From Mesotaenium endlicherianum (lineage: Eukaryota > Streptophyta > Zygnematophyceae > Zygnematales > Mesotaeniaceae): 64,000 nt of DNA. This document shows, piece by piece, positions 36,560-47,712 of the stretch (the first letter of the stretch is position 1; each line of letters opens with the position of its first letter). The position numbers and the translations under genes are program-made. The stretch lies in assembly GCA_009602735.1 (NCBI GenBank), contig WELA01007670.1, positions 233,689 through 297,688 on the forward strand. The letters run 5' to 3'. The notes under the pieces were generated by a model, which saw only the letters and a program-made list of their open reading frames with translations, ran no database searches and had not been told where the DNA came from.

Positions 36560-38690
36560 TCACCAAAACCTAACCCTCTTTGCAGGTGCGGAGTCATCCG
36601 CAATCACTTGGCAAGGTTGCACACGCTTTGCATTGCGCGCAGGTGAAGGGCGTAATGATTCTACCCCTGCAGGACGCTCATTCTCCTTTTCCTTACCATT
36701 TCGTGAAGAATGAGAACAATGCCAACCAATGTCGCCACGCAGCAGCAGTGCTGCAGGCAAGCGATAAGCGTTATAGGCTGACAAAGACAGAGCGACAGTC
36801 AAACGCAATGGGATGATAGGAGGTCTCTCCCCCAGGGGCAACAGCTGAATGGTAGCATGAAGCCGATCAGCCCGGTGTGGTCTGACGCTTCAGACGAGTT
36901 CCCCACTAATTTTTTGTATGTCCTCCGCAAAACATACCCGCACATATGAGAAGACCTCTCATTTGAAGTATGCAGACCATATGCATGATCGAAAAACAAG
37001 AGGGTGTAGCCCACCTGAAAGGGAAAGCGAGCCAGGCCATGTTGAAACTTATCCAAAGTAGCATATGCTTGGTATTCGTCCGGAGGCGTCGTAAAGAGGT
37101 GCATGAAAAGACCTTGCTGCAATATGCCAATGCAGTGTTGTGAGAGAGGCAGTGTGTGCATGCAGCCGGCATTAGAAAGAACAAGATCGAGACTTAAGAG
37201 ACTGAAAGACGAGAAGTCAAACTTGAACTCACTTGCTTCACGGCGTTCTGCTTCAACTCCTCGTTCAGTTTTTTAGTTGAAGTTCGATGCAGATGATAGC
37301 ATCATCAATCATGGGTGCAATGATGTCACCAGGTCCCAGTGCAAATATTTCATGCGCTGACCACCATCTCTGCAAAGGCGGATAGCGTTCGGATCGGCTT
37401 GATGGAGCGGATCTCTCACAGCAAATACATCCTGCAAAAGTTTGCAATGACACAATGAATAAATGTCGCAGATCACTATCTGCAACCGCAGTCTCTGGTG
37501 TGGGCAGAATGCGTAAAATGGCACCAACAGCAGACAGCTCACCTCATCTCCCTTGTAAACCTGTGGGTAGAACTTCAGTCCCCTGATTTCAGTGTCTAGG
37601 CTGTCCACGTGTACGCGAAACAGAGCTTTGTTGCGACGTTGTCTATCGAGTACATAACTTCCTCCACACTGAACAAGAATTCGCAGACAAGGACTGCTCG
37701 AGGTGAGCAAGCTCTGAAGTACCCCCCAGCTCAAAAAGATAGTGACAAAGAGCACATACACTTCTGACTTACACCCTCAAAGATACAAGGGATACAACAC
37801 AACGTCACCTGCTGTCGACTTCAATGAGTGACGTACAACTAAAAGTGGCTCCAGCCGTCCCTTAAACAGGGCGGGTATGCTATACAAGCTTCCACATGCA
37901 CAAAACATGGAAGCAAGTGAACGGAAAGAGGACTGGGAGGATTGGGAGGAATGGGAGGACGGGGATCCACAGAAGTGGAAATGGTTCCGTCTATAGTAGC
38001 AAAGGCTTCTCACACCCTCCTCACCAATAATGAATGCACAGGCAACAGAACAAAGCATTAGGCAATGCGCATAAATACACAAGCGGAAGGAAGTCAGCAC
38101 AGGGGGACAGCAAACGTTATGCACGCGAATGGGACAGGTTGTAAAGAATCCCTTTTTGGTGGCATGCAGCCTCCGCAACAGACACAAGAGACAAAAGCAA
38201 GGCAAACCAATCTGGAGGGGCGAGGAAGTGGCTCGCAAGGCAAACACGCCTCCGACAAGCTGGGGTGAAGCAGACTTCCCCACCCGGCCACCATGAGGCA
38301 CCGTTTCTTCATCTCCAACATGTTCGTTCTCGCTGTCTGGAACGCTGTCCGCAATGAAATCCAGGTGGTGATCTGCATGGGACAAATTAGCCCTTAGCAG
38401 GTGTGCCTGCGCCTCGTTCATTTCCTTCAACTTTGTTATCTCCAGTTGCAGGGCACTCACTTCCTGTTGCAACGCCCTCATCGACTGCACATCGTCTTCA
38501 AGAGCTCGAGCAACATTATCTCGGAAACAAAGGAGCTCTTCATTCAAGGCATCTCTCTCTATTATAAGAGCATCTCTCTCCTGCAGTACTAATCCAAGCT
38601 TATTGTGTACTAAGTTACGTAGGGGCTTGGCGTCCACAAGGACGGCCTCCGAGCCCGCAACAATGTCGTCCAGCATACGAGGAAGCGACA
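36560..38690 (-). CDS. Orphan multi-exon gene, N-terminal coiled coil
   Basis: Likely first exon 38690-about 38245: MSLPRMLDDIVAG, then a long coiled coil (LVLQERDALIIERDALNEELL; MRALQQEVSALQLEITKL) and an acidic tail, ending before a GT at about 38244. Likely later exons: about 37720-37548 (GSYVLDRQRRNKALFRVHVDSL to VYKGDE, donor GTGAGC) and about 37427-37309 after a TTTTGCAG acceptor (DVFAVRDPLHQADP). 37161-36799 also reads well (FQHGLARFPFQVGYTLLFF). 36841-36560 ends with Lys/Arg-rich KRVRFW. Frames do not join cleanly near 37340. No family recognised; the long ORF extending upstream to 39036 probably includes non-coding sequence. Confidence 0.4.
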
Positions 38691-39195
38691 TGGTGGAAAT
38701 GAGAGAACAAAGAGTGTTAACACAAGAAATGAAGAATGAAAACTTGTTGGACAGTAGTGACTGAGAGAGGAGGAGGTAACGTCGTGTAGAACAAAAGGAA
38801 TAGGAGGCACTGGCTAAGCACGTGCACAATGAAGCGATGTTGGCGAAGAGGGGGGGAAACACCACACATGGGATTGACAGTGAATATGTCGTTAATGCAC
38901 GACGTCGGACGCAAAGCCTAATTGTTTGTAGCGCAACACGATGGTTGGAAAAAATAACTGGAATCGACGACGGGGTCGGACGTCCAACGTTGTCCAACAC
39001 ACATTCTTTCTGGCAATGCATCGATTGCATCGACAAACACGAGGTTAGATGTGCCCTGTGTGCAATTGTGTGAAGAAAAGTAATATTAACGTTAAAGCAC
39101 TAACAAAGAAGCATGAAGACATGGACACCTTGGAAGACGTATCGTTGGCACCGGACCCCTGCCGCAGATGGAGGTCCACTGCGGGGTAAGTCAAC

Positions 39196-39780
39196 ATGGA
39201 ATGGATCGTTGTAGATGTCACTGAAGTTGAGATGCTCCCTTTTGTATCAAAACTTGAACTGTATCAGCCTCCTACCAAATTGATGTGCCTGGACTGCGCC
39301 ACACGTTGTCGATTACTGTGTGTGCGTCAGTGTGGGCAACCAAGCCGTCCCAAGCATGCCCGGCACGAGTACCTGAGAGCATTCCCCGACATACGGTTGC
39401 TTGTCTGAATGCAAGTACAGCTTGAGGATGAGGGCATCGTATCTCCGGGCGCCAACCATTCTCTTCGGAGAGGAGTGGGCTATAACAGAGCATAGCGACA
39501 ACCACCCCAATGTGTGGTACCACGGTCTGTGCTTGGAGGTGGAGGAGGGGAAATTTGCCTCCCTGTTTGAGAATGATGAGGAAATATATTACCCGAGATT
39601 GGCCAAAGTGAGGGCACACCACGTGTTTCTGGATAACAGTCACCTCATTCCAGGGGTTGAGAGGTTAGAAGGCAAATAGAAGGTTATAGTCTTGCGAAAC
39701 TTTGAGAATTTAAGAAAGATCGCAACCGTGGAGAAGCTAAGGAATAACAGAATTCCTGCACCCCTCCACGTCATGACATT
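39196..39780 (+). pseudogene. Cys-rich and BAH-like segment upstream of methyltransferase 2
   Basis: 39196-39408 holds a Cys-rich stretch (MCLDCATRCRLLCVRQCG) suggestive of zinc binding. A one-frame shift near 39405 leads to 39401-39679, which has GEEWAITEH, EIYYPRLAKVRAHHVFLDN and GVERLEGK, then an in-frame TAG and KVIVLRNF. The last part resembles the end of BAH domains (strand, EVFLS-like motif, then GKCKV), with the stop falling where the conserved Cys would be. BAH domains precede the catalytic domain in DNMT1/MET1/CMT enzymes, which fits the neighbour at 39816. The resemblance is by eye and short. Confidence 0.4.
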
Positions 39781-39815
39781 TCAAAGCAGACTGCAGATGT
39801 AGGGGGGGAGGCAGG

Positions 39816-40810
39816 ATGGACCGTTTGACGGAAGATGCAGGCACGTCTAGGAGGAGGAAGATATTGAAAGTGTGTGGAATCTTCTCCGAAATAGGGGGGT
39901 TTGAGCTGCCCTTTAAGGACACGGGGCACGAGATAGTAATGATGGTCAAGAGCAATACGAGTTGTCAAGAGATGTTGAAGGAGAAGTTTCTAGGGGTTCA
40001 CATGCACACAGACGTAGTGAATGTCTCTGCCATACCAAAAGGGGTTCAGGTGGTGCTGGCGGATTTTCCCTGTCAAGATGCGCCTAACAGAGGTAGCACT
40101 TCCAAAAAGGCGTGTACAGTGAGGCGCACAGGACTCGTAGTTCACCTTTGGCGCCTACTGCAGATGAACAGAATACCCATAGTGGTGCTGGAGAACGTCC
40201 CAGGAATATTGGCGAGAAGGGCAGCAGAGGGCATCCCATACATAGCAAAGGTGGCAAACAAATTGCACTCCTTGGGTTACAATTGGGCATATCGGACGGT
40301 GCAAAGCTTGTCCTTTGGACAGCCACAGATGCGGGAGAGAGAGTCATCATAGTGGGCATGCAATTCGGAGATTCCAGGGACTTACTATGAGTCGAGGAGG
40401 TGACCTGCCACAAAGCAAGCCTGTGCTCCTGTGCACAGCATCAGCTGGACGGCAGGCGGAAGTACAGAGGAGTGTGGGTGACGGGAGTGAACGAGACAGT
40501 GCCGTTCAAGTCGTACGGCGTATGTCCAACCATCGCAGGGGTGAATGCCAGGCATATGCTTGTAGTCGAGGAGGGAAGTCGAAACTGTCGCCTGCGGGTG
40601 TTGGGGGTAACGGACGTGGCGACGTTGCAGGGTTTTCCGAGCAGGTGGACAGACTCTATGGATAAAAGCAATCGACAGCTCTATCACCTAGGAAATGCCA
40701 TACCAGTAGGCTTGTCTACATGGCTAGAAGGGCGCATTGCAGATGCCTACGAGGAGAAGTACGATCACCGGCAAGACACAGTTCTCACAAGCAAAATCAC
40801 ATGGCCATGA
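39816..40810 (+). pseudogene. C5 cytosine DNA methyltransferase 2 (decayed)
   Basis: C5-methyltransferase motifs in order: I (GIFSEIGGFELPF, SAM binding), IV (ADFPCQDAPNRG, catalytic Cys in PCQ), VI (VVLENVPGIL), VIII (FGQPQMRER), IX (TDVATLQGFPSRW) and X (YHLGNAIPVGLSTWL). It would transfer a methyl group from SAM to C5 of cytosine in DNA. The frame breaks in motif VIII at about 40340, in a GAGAGAGA run, fitting a 2-bp slip, and a TGA lies at 40388-40390; otherwise all motifs are present. PCQD rather than PCQP and the overall spacing recall a bacterial-like PCQD group rather than MET1 or CMT. It is unlike the methyltransferase of element F (different motifs IV and IX-X), so it is not a copy. 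No intron is needed apart from these lesions. Confidence 0.85.
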
Positions 40811-40822
40811 AGCGCATGACAG

Positions 40823-41461
40823 ATGCAGGGGGGGAATGGGCGCATACACCAGGCAATACACAAAAGCACACTCGTGGGAGTGGCACCTGTGGAGGCCATT
40901 CCCGGATGTCACAAAGGCGTGAATATGGAGGACCACAGGCGGGGCAGAGCGGCAGCTGTCAAATGGCTTAACAGGCCCAGAATCGAGGCTGATTTGGCAA
41001 AGCTGCAGAGTCTGGCATACCCTCTGAAGGCAAGCTTACTCTCTACATGCGGGAGCGACCTGTGCATAGAAGCTAGAGCACCTCTGTCAGCTGTAAGCCG
41101 CGAGCCAGATGGCACGCTTCCGGGACATCTCAATACCGAGGACTGGGCAGCTCTGATAACCTTGTCCGAAGGCAGGCAGCAGCACGTGAAGGGGAACTCC
41201 AAGACATTGACGTGTGTCCTGGATTTTGGCCATCTCGTGGAAGAGAGGCTGGAGCAGGTGGTTGGTGAAGGAAACCTGCCATGCTTGGCTCTCGTCAGGG
41301 CATTCAACATGTGGTTGAGCGAGAGGGCGGTGCCGATCTCAGCTAGCCACATTTGTGATTATAAACATGTGAGCATGCTGGTAGGCTCTCTGGGGCTGAA
41401 ATGGAGGCAGAGACGCATAAATCCCAGAGAGTACCAAGACTGGCGATTGAAAATAGATTAG
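40823..41461 (+). CDS. Orphan ORF directly downstream of methyltransferase 2 (212 residues)
   Basis: Intact ORF in the same frame as the methyltransferase end, 12 bp after its stop. Basic start (MEDHRRGRAAAVKWLN internal Met near 40925 may be the true start), central SKTLTCVLDFGHLVEERLEQ, and a C-terminal block (FNMWLSERAVPISASH ... LKWRQRRINPREYQDW) with the pattern of the winged-helix tail seen in some phage and large-virus primase-helicases. That similarity is weak and by eye. Tight spacing with the methyltransferase suggests a shared origin or transcript. Confidence 0.5.
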   Translation: MQGGNGRIHQAIHKSTLVGVAPVEAIPGCHKGVNMEDHRRGRAAAVKWLNRPRIEADLAKLQSLAYPLKASLLSTCGSDLCIEARAPLSAVSREPDGTLPGHLNTEDWAALITLSEGRQQHVKGNSKTLTCVLDFGHLVEERLEQVVGEGNLPCLALVRAFNMWLSERAVPISASHICDYKHVSMLVGSLGLKWRQRRINPREYQDWRLKID

Positions 41462-42537
41462 AGGTATTGTGTGATTCGTCAACTGACGTACACACCTTCA
41501 CAAGGAGGGTGAGAACCATGAGAATGTATAAGGGGTGGGGAGTGCAGGTCTCAGATTGTGTTGTCAATATTGCAATAGTGTTGGTTTAAAACCCACAAGA
41601 TGGGAGTGGATCCTACACCACAGTTGTAAGCGGTTGCAAACATAAAGGAAGAATGAATATTATTTATTTCATGAATGTGAGAACGTGCAATGTCAATGCA
41701 TAGGCAGCCATGGGTGTGTTCCAAAGGCTCTTTGCAGCCATCATGCCACTCCTGCAATGCTCGATAAGCGTGAGGTCAATTAGAGTGAGGGTTGATGGTG
41801 CTAGGCAACAGGCGCACAAAGAGCTTACGCGAGTGCATGAAGCAGTGGGCACCGAAGGAATCCCATACAACCATAGACAGTAATAACTACTCCAACACGA
41901 TTGTGATCAGATTTCCAAAGTCGGTGCATGAAATGAAGCACGTGCAAGGGTGCGCAGAGAATATTTGCATGTAATAACATTGCGGCCATTATGCTAGTGA
42001 CTGCATATTGCAGCGAGACTTCAGCTGGAGACGATGGACGAGGTGGACAGGGATCAAAGATGAGGGCTACAGTGCATGTTGCCTCAGTTGCCGTCGAGAG
42101 TAGAAAGAATGTACCTCAATTGAGCTCTTGGAGTGAAGTATGAGAAGCTGGTGCTCATTTCCTGCTTACTGTGTACTATTTAAAAGCAGCACTTGAAAAT
42201 TCTCCCTTGGGGACATCATATACAAGGCCAGATATTGCACTTATGCACACACAAATGGTAGTTATTATGCAACATTAGACCTAAAGGGTTAAGAAACAGC
42301 TTCAAAGAGCAAACCTCTCTGAGGGGATGGGTCGATGGACTACTCACTCGACATCTGGCTCAAGCACATTACGCCGTACCGCTTGACCTACGCCTGCACT
42401 GGTGAAAGTGTAAGCAGGCACTGATTCCTAAGCCGGATTTCTAAACTTTGAATATCACTTGAGCATCAGTGTCTGTGACACTGCTGCATGTAGCTTGGGT
42501 GTACTGGGCATAAGTATGAAGCCACTTGCCCTCAGGG
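41462..42537. other. Stretch without a recognised gene
   Basis: No ORF with recognisable motif and no clear repeat ends that would delimit the methyltransferase cluster. Confidence 0.5.
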
Positions 42538-43750
42538 TCACAAGTGCAGCAGATGTGCACATTCCACATCGTCTGGCTTCCTCGTGAGGCCTGCTACCAG
42601 CGAGAGCAGATGCCAGGTGTGTAGTTGTAACTCACGCAAGCTTCTCGGTGCACACACAACGTCCCACAAATGAATGGGTCTGTCCTCCTCATCCGACTCA
42701 GGAGAATCCTCCCCACGCCAGTTCAACGATAGGGTCTTCAGGTGCGAGAGTGACTCCACGCGAGGCCACTGCACACCCGACTGCATCGTCATGTGGAGCA
42801 CTCGCAGGTTGGAAGTGCAGCAAAAAATGTCTGGTCTAACACTCGGGGTGAGAAAAATGTCCAACACAAGAAGACAGGGCATGGCTATTTGGAGCCTGGA
42901 CAGTGCTCCCTCCATCCTCAACTCTTGGAGGGTGCCCCTAGCGCCCTCTGGAAGTGTTTCAACTAGGGCTCCACCAGGGGGGATTACCTCGTAGATATGT
43001 GGCAGCGGTGGACCTAATTCGAGAGAACTGAGCCTAGACATTCTGCTGATGATGTCCAGGTCTTTGTTGGATCCGTTGCGGAACCGTGTCAAAGCCAGCC
43101 AACAAGAACGGTGAGAATGTGAACATGTGGCACTAAACTCACAGCATGAGGATACGTGTGCTCGCATAAAATGCACAAGTTGAGGGCAATCCCAAATCCT
43201 AAGCCCAAGCACACGATGGGAAGCGCAGAAAATACCTTGAGGCCACGTATCTCTAGCTCCACCAACGAAGTCATGTTCCTTATGGAGTCCAGCACGTCGT
43301 CGCGTGTGACATGGGCATTGTTGAGCACTAGGCATCTGAATGCCTTACAAGCTTGTAGCCAGTGCGGTAAGGGCCACGTTAGGCTGTTTGTGCATATGTT
43401 GAAGTGCTCAAGGTCAGGGAGGTCCACAACAGAGCGGACCAGTGGCGGCAGACCTCTATTATGGAAGTTCGTATGCATACCACAAGTGTCCCAGGTAATT
43501 TTTCTCAAAGACAAGTGTTGACTGAGATCAAACGCATGAAGACGACTTCCGACAAGTCCCACATGGTGCTGGGAGAGCGAACGTGAAGGGTAGTTGTTCT
43601 TATCTGCAAATTCACTTCCTCAAGGTTGGTCTTCAAAACTATGAAATATTGTGCGTAGTACAGAACTTCCAATGACTTCGACAACACCAGTTGTAAGGTG
43701 GTGGTGATGGGGAAAGCAGACGCCAGAGAGTCTAGAAATAATGTCATCTG
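42538..43750 (-). pseudogene. F-box/LRR-like gene, 3' part (leucine-rich repeats)
   Basis: Reading down the minus strand: 43745-43600 (MTLFLDSLASAFPITTTLQL, LEEVNLQIRT), then in a shifted frame 43590-43226 (LSLRKITWDTCG; LPDLEHFNICTNSL; FRCLVLNNAHVT; MTSLVELEIRGLK) followed by a GTATTT donor at 43225, and a last exon from about 43137 (ISRMSRLSSLELGP; LQELRMEGALSRLQ; LHMTMQS; LSHLKTLSLNWRGE; LRELQLHTWHLL) to the stop at 42538. Spaced L-x-x-L-x-L units are typical plant LRRs. A one-base frame change near 43590 suggests decay. The 5' part is 4.7 kb away at 48424-48623, cut off by element E. Confidence 0.7.
43746..43750. repeat. Left target-site duplication of element E (ATCTG)
   Basis: Identical to 48424-48428. 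Removing the element and one copy rejoins the F-box/LRR reading frame. Confidence 0.95.
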
Positions 43751-44473
43751 TGTAAGGTTGTGAAAGTGTAGTTTGTATTTTTCTAGCATTTTATATGCAT
43801 AGAATGTGATTTTAGAAGGACTTTGGCCTTTATTTCATGTCATTTGGACAAGTATTGAGAAAGTTACGAGTTGTGGGAGTTTTTAATGAGTTTTTAGTGT
43901 CACAGATTCAATTTAGTGACAAGGACAGGTCCAGTGACGAAAATTTCGGTTGGAGTCGAGGAAGTAGGACATCGAAACATGAAGGCTCTAGAAACTACGT
44001 ACGATTACAAATAGTGCCAAAATGATTGTGGAATTTCTAGAAACTCCGTGAGGAGTTAGTGGATTGTGTAGTAGAATATTCTAGAGTGTGATTGTGTGCG
44101 TGTGAGTGTGCTAGCTTGTCCAACTAAGCAAGGTCACCTACATGGAAGAAGCCATGGTAGAAGGTTCTGGAGGTACTTTTCTAGAGAGGACACTTAGAGT
44201 TGAAGCATAAAGGAGAAGCACAAAGAAGTAGAGGGAGTCTAGTCTAGTCTAGTCTAGTCTAACCTTTTTATCTTGTACGCGACTTTTCTTAATCGAGTGA
44301 GTTCTTTTCCACTTCTCTCTCATGTAGCTCTCTTGCTCTTGCAAGGGTGGCACAGCACCAGGCCACTCCACCTTGTGTATGCAACTAGGAAAGGCCCTCG
44401 TGCACGCTTCCACTTGCGGGTGAGGGTGCGTGAGTGTGTATGGGCGCACTCACCGCACCTCTTTTCCCTTTCA
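43751..44473 (+). repeat. 5' LTR of element E (723 bp)
   Basis: TGTAAGGTTG to CCCTTTCA. Contains five AGTCT units at 44236-44260, also present in the other LTR at 48186-48210. The LTR pair differs by scattered substitutions and small indels. Confidence 0.95.
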
Positions 44474-44475
44474 CA

Positions 44476-44487
44476 TGGTATCGGAGC
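44476..44487 (+). other. Primer-binding site of element E
   Basis: TGGTATCGGAGC, 2 nt after the 5' LTR: the same tRNA-iMet-like variant as in elements B and D. Confidence 0.9.
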
Positions 44488-45725
44488 TACCTAGTTGCTT
44501 CATTTGGAGGAGGAGCTTTGGTTGGTGATGCTTGTAGGAGTGTAGAGAGGGTAGAGAGGAGAGATAGGAATGATTTATAAGTTGCTAAGGGCAGCCATGA
44601 AGTCGTTGATGCAAGCTAGCATCTCACTCTCTTGAAGGAGGGAGGAGATGGGAAGAGGGAGGTACTCGAAGTAGTGTTAACTTGGATGCAATCAGATTTT
44701 TGTACATCTTCTTTATAGTATAAGAAGATTGCCCAAGCATGGTAGTGATATAAGTAATATAGAGCAGTCTTTGCTTGAGTATGGAGACATACGAGCATGA
44801 AGAAAATCTGGAGTTCACACGACTAGATTTTTCCTTGAAAATGCAAGCTCTTTAGTGTTAAGCTCTTTCTTTGAGGAGGGGGCTTAGCATAGAGGTGTTG
44901 GTGGCTAGAAAGGAGTATGTGCTCATCTTTATTTCAAGTTGTCAATGAAGGTGGAGAGGATAGTAAGAGTAGGCAATCGGGAACTTAGCAAGCATGTGTA
45001 CTTGCAAGTCTAGGAGCTTTGGCAGACATAGCACTCGCAAGCTCAAGAGGAGCTCATGAGAAGCTCAAGAGAGGGTGCACCGGGGTGTTGCACCAAGTTG
45101 GCCAAGTATGTGGCCAGATTTGGGTTGCCTTGCATCACTCCTGTATAGCCATTGGATATTCTAGGCCAGCCATGATGGAGCTCGGTACTTTGTATGGAGA
45201 TTGATGAAGCCTCAAGTGAAGAAAAGCGCCGTGGAGAAGGCTTGGAGCAAGAAGAAGTGACGCATATTTTTTTTCTTCAAGCTAGATAAGTGGAGATGGA
45301 GCCTTTCAAGTGCATCTTTTTCTCTTCTTATGGGAAGAGACTACTATGGAGTACTTAAGGTGGAGAGCTAAGATGATGACAAGCCTATGGTGTGGAAGAA
45401 GACGCAGGGTATGAAGTTGGTGCAAGAGGGCTAGTGCACAAGATGTCTCCCACTTAAAGTGCGTGTGCCAATAGTTGGGTGTTGGCATAGTTAAGGGGCA
45501 GATTTTGGTGCATCTATGGAAGCTCTTCATGTGAAACTAGAGCACCAAGGCAAGCTGGATTTAGTAGTAAGAAATGTCATTGGGGTGACCAAGGCTAGAG
45601 TGCACTCAAGAAGCTAAGCATGTGGAAGGAGTTGCACAAGGAGAGTAGCCCATCCTCTAGTGCTTTTGTGCACGGGTCAAGAGAAGACCAAGGAGGAGTA
45701 TGGTCAAGTGAAGATAGTGAAATAG

Positions 45726-45929
45726 GTGGAGGTAGATAAGACCACAAGTAGCTATCGTCAGCCCGCTAGCAAAGAAGCGACGCGGGAAGGTGAAGGTGAA
45801 GGAGAAGCGCTTGTTTTGGTGGCCTTGGCCCGGTCATTGCATGGAGCAAGCGTGCCTCCTAACAACCTTGGCGAACGCGCATCGCCGGTGGAGCAAGTAG
45901 AGGTGTATGATCCCCTTGCTCATATATAG
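45726..45929 (+). pseudogene. Relic of gypsy pol (protease-RT linker) in element E
   Basis: 67-residue ORF with LVALARSLHGASVPPNNLGE and SPVEQVEVYDPLA. Element B pol has the matching [19 protein letters not shown] and [13 protein letters not shown] upstream of its RT. This shows that element E derives from, or recombined with, a B-like autonomous element. Confidence 0.8.
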
Positions 45930-47695
45930 AGAAGACTCCAACTGCTCAAGTGGAGGAGCTCCTAGAAAGTGAGCTCAAGAGAAGCCCGCTCGCAAGACGA
46001 AGTGTGTGCGAGCACAAGATAAGGTGCAAGCACTAAGAGTATGTGTGTATACCCAAGATATGAAGTTCTTGGAGGTGTTCCAAGTGTGTTTCTTGGATCC
46101 TGGTGTAAAGGTTTACCTTCAAGGACAGCTAGGAGTATGTGGGAGTGAGCATCTAGCCAAGAAGAAGACTACGATGGAGTTTGGTGCACCACGAGCGAGC
46201 CTACGCGCTCATGCCTTGTGAAGACTACTATCGTCGCTTGATGGAGACTACGACTTTATGGATATGGACCCTACGAGGAGGAGCCCAAGACTTATGGGGC
46301 TGATATGTCCTGGGTAAGATGGAGATATATGACAAGGACTTGGACATGAAGCTAGGAGCATCAGCGCCTATACAAGCATGCAAGAGAGAGGCGTAAAATC
46401 TGGACTCGAGTGGTAAGCACCTTACCTTCATGATGAGGGGGGGGAGTGTTATAGTTGTTTATAGTGCTTGTAAGCAAGGTCAAACCAGTCCCATGATTTC
46501 AGTTGTAACTAAGAGATGTGAAGTGGAAAGAAGTTTGAGAGCAAGTGCTTGGAAGATACTCAAATTTATCCATGTTTGAGGGTTTTACGGGTAGGTGAGC
46601 GCAAGGGTAAAAGTTGGCAGATTTTGGCTAGTTGTTGCCTATTTAAGAGAGAGCGGAAAATGTTTTTCCTAGGAGTCCTACATGAGGTAATAGACCTGGT
46701 ATAAGGCCTGCCTTGAATAATAGTCAAGTTTCAAAAACAGGGATTTAAGCATGTGCCATTTGTAGGCGCTAGAGTTTGATATGTGTTGCGCGCGTGTGCG
46801 TCCTACGAGCGTGAGGCACAAAGTGACTGTCTCGTTTAAGAGTTAGACTTTGATTCAGATTCTGAAATTTTGTGGGGAGGTAGTCCTATGGGTTGAGATT
46901 TAGAAAAAGTAATTTTTTTCTTAAAAATATTAACTTAAGTCTTGACAATGCCACATGGCGGTCTGCTGGACTGCCATGGGCGCCACATGTGTGAAGCAAG
47001 GCGCAATCTGATTTCATGGTTTTAGGCTTGGAATCAGGGAAAACAAAGCATACCTGTGAGTTCAAAGAGGTGATATTATGTAGATAGCATAACTTTCAGG
47101 CTAAAAATGTCAGAAATTGTCAGGGGGGTGCCACTTGGCGTCATGAGAGTTTACCACGGGTCACGCATACGAGTGAGAGTGCAATACCTCGACAAGGAGT
47201 ATGGCTTAGAGCTAGAGGTAACTAAGGGTGCCAGAAGGTTCAGGAACATAGTGGAGTCAGGTTCGTGATGTAATCTGGTCAAAATCATAAGAGCACCACG
47301 AGTAAGCCACATGGCGTGACGAGGAGTTGCCACTTGTCCAAGAGGGCGAAGAATGAGTATTTTGGCGACTTGGCGGATTATTATGCATTGGATCCAGCTT
47401 TCGAGTATGTGGACAAGATGGAGGAAGTATGTTACAGCCTTCATGAAGATATTGGCCTATCTCAAGACGGAGGATGAAGATGCATTTGTGTTAGGAGACG
47501 CTATGTGTGCAGCCAATGTATGCGATGGAGCTTTTACTAAGTGGAGCACGTTTGGAGCAATGAGCATTGACTTGGAGCTTGTTCAAGACCTGTAACTTGT
47601 ATACTAGGTGTGTGTATGTGTTTGTCTAGCGAATATGTGAGCTAGATTCCTCATACGACGTCATTTATGCTTAGTATGCGCCGAGGACGTCGCAT

Positions 47696-47712
47696 CTTGA
47701 GGAGGGGGATGA
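47696..47712 (+). other. Polypurine tract of element E
   Basis: CTTGAGGAGGGGGATGA immediately before TGTAAGG, identical to element B (5677-5693). Confidence 0.9.

Noticed and set aside
37777-39036. 419-residue minus-strand ORF taken as one protein
   Set aside because: Only the coiled-coil part from 38690 to about 38245 looks coding; the flanks are Cys/Leu/Phe-rich and cross a clear donor, so they are probably upstream sequence and intron.
44236-44260. AGTCT pentanucleotide run as a possible CRISPR-like or regulatory array
   Set aside because: It is a short microsatellite present in both LTRs of element E.
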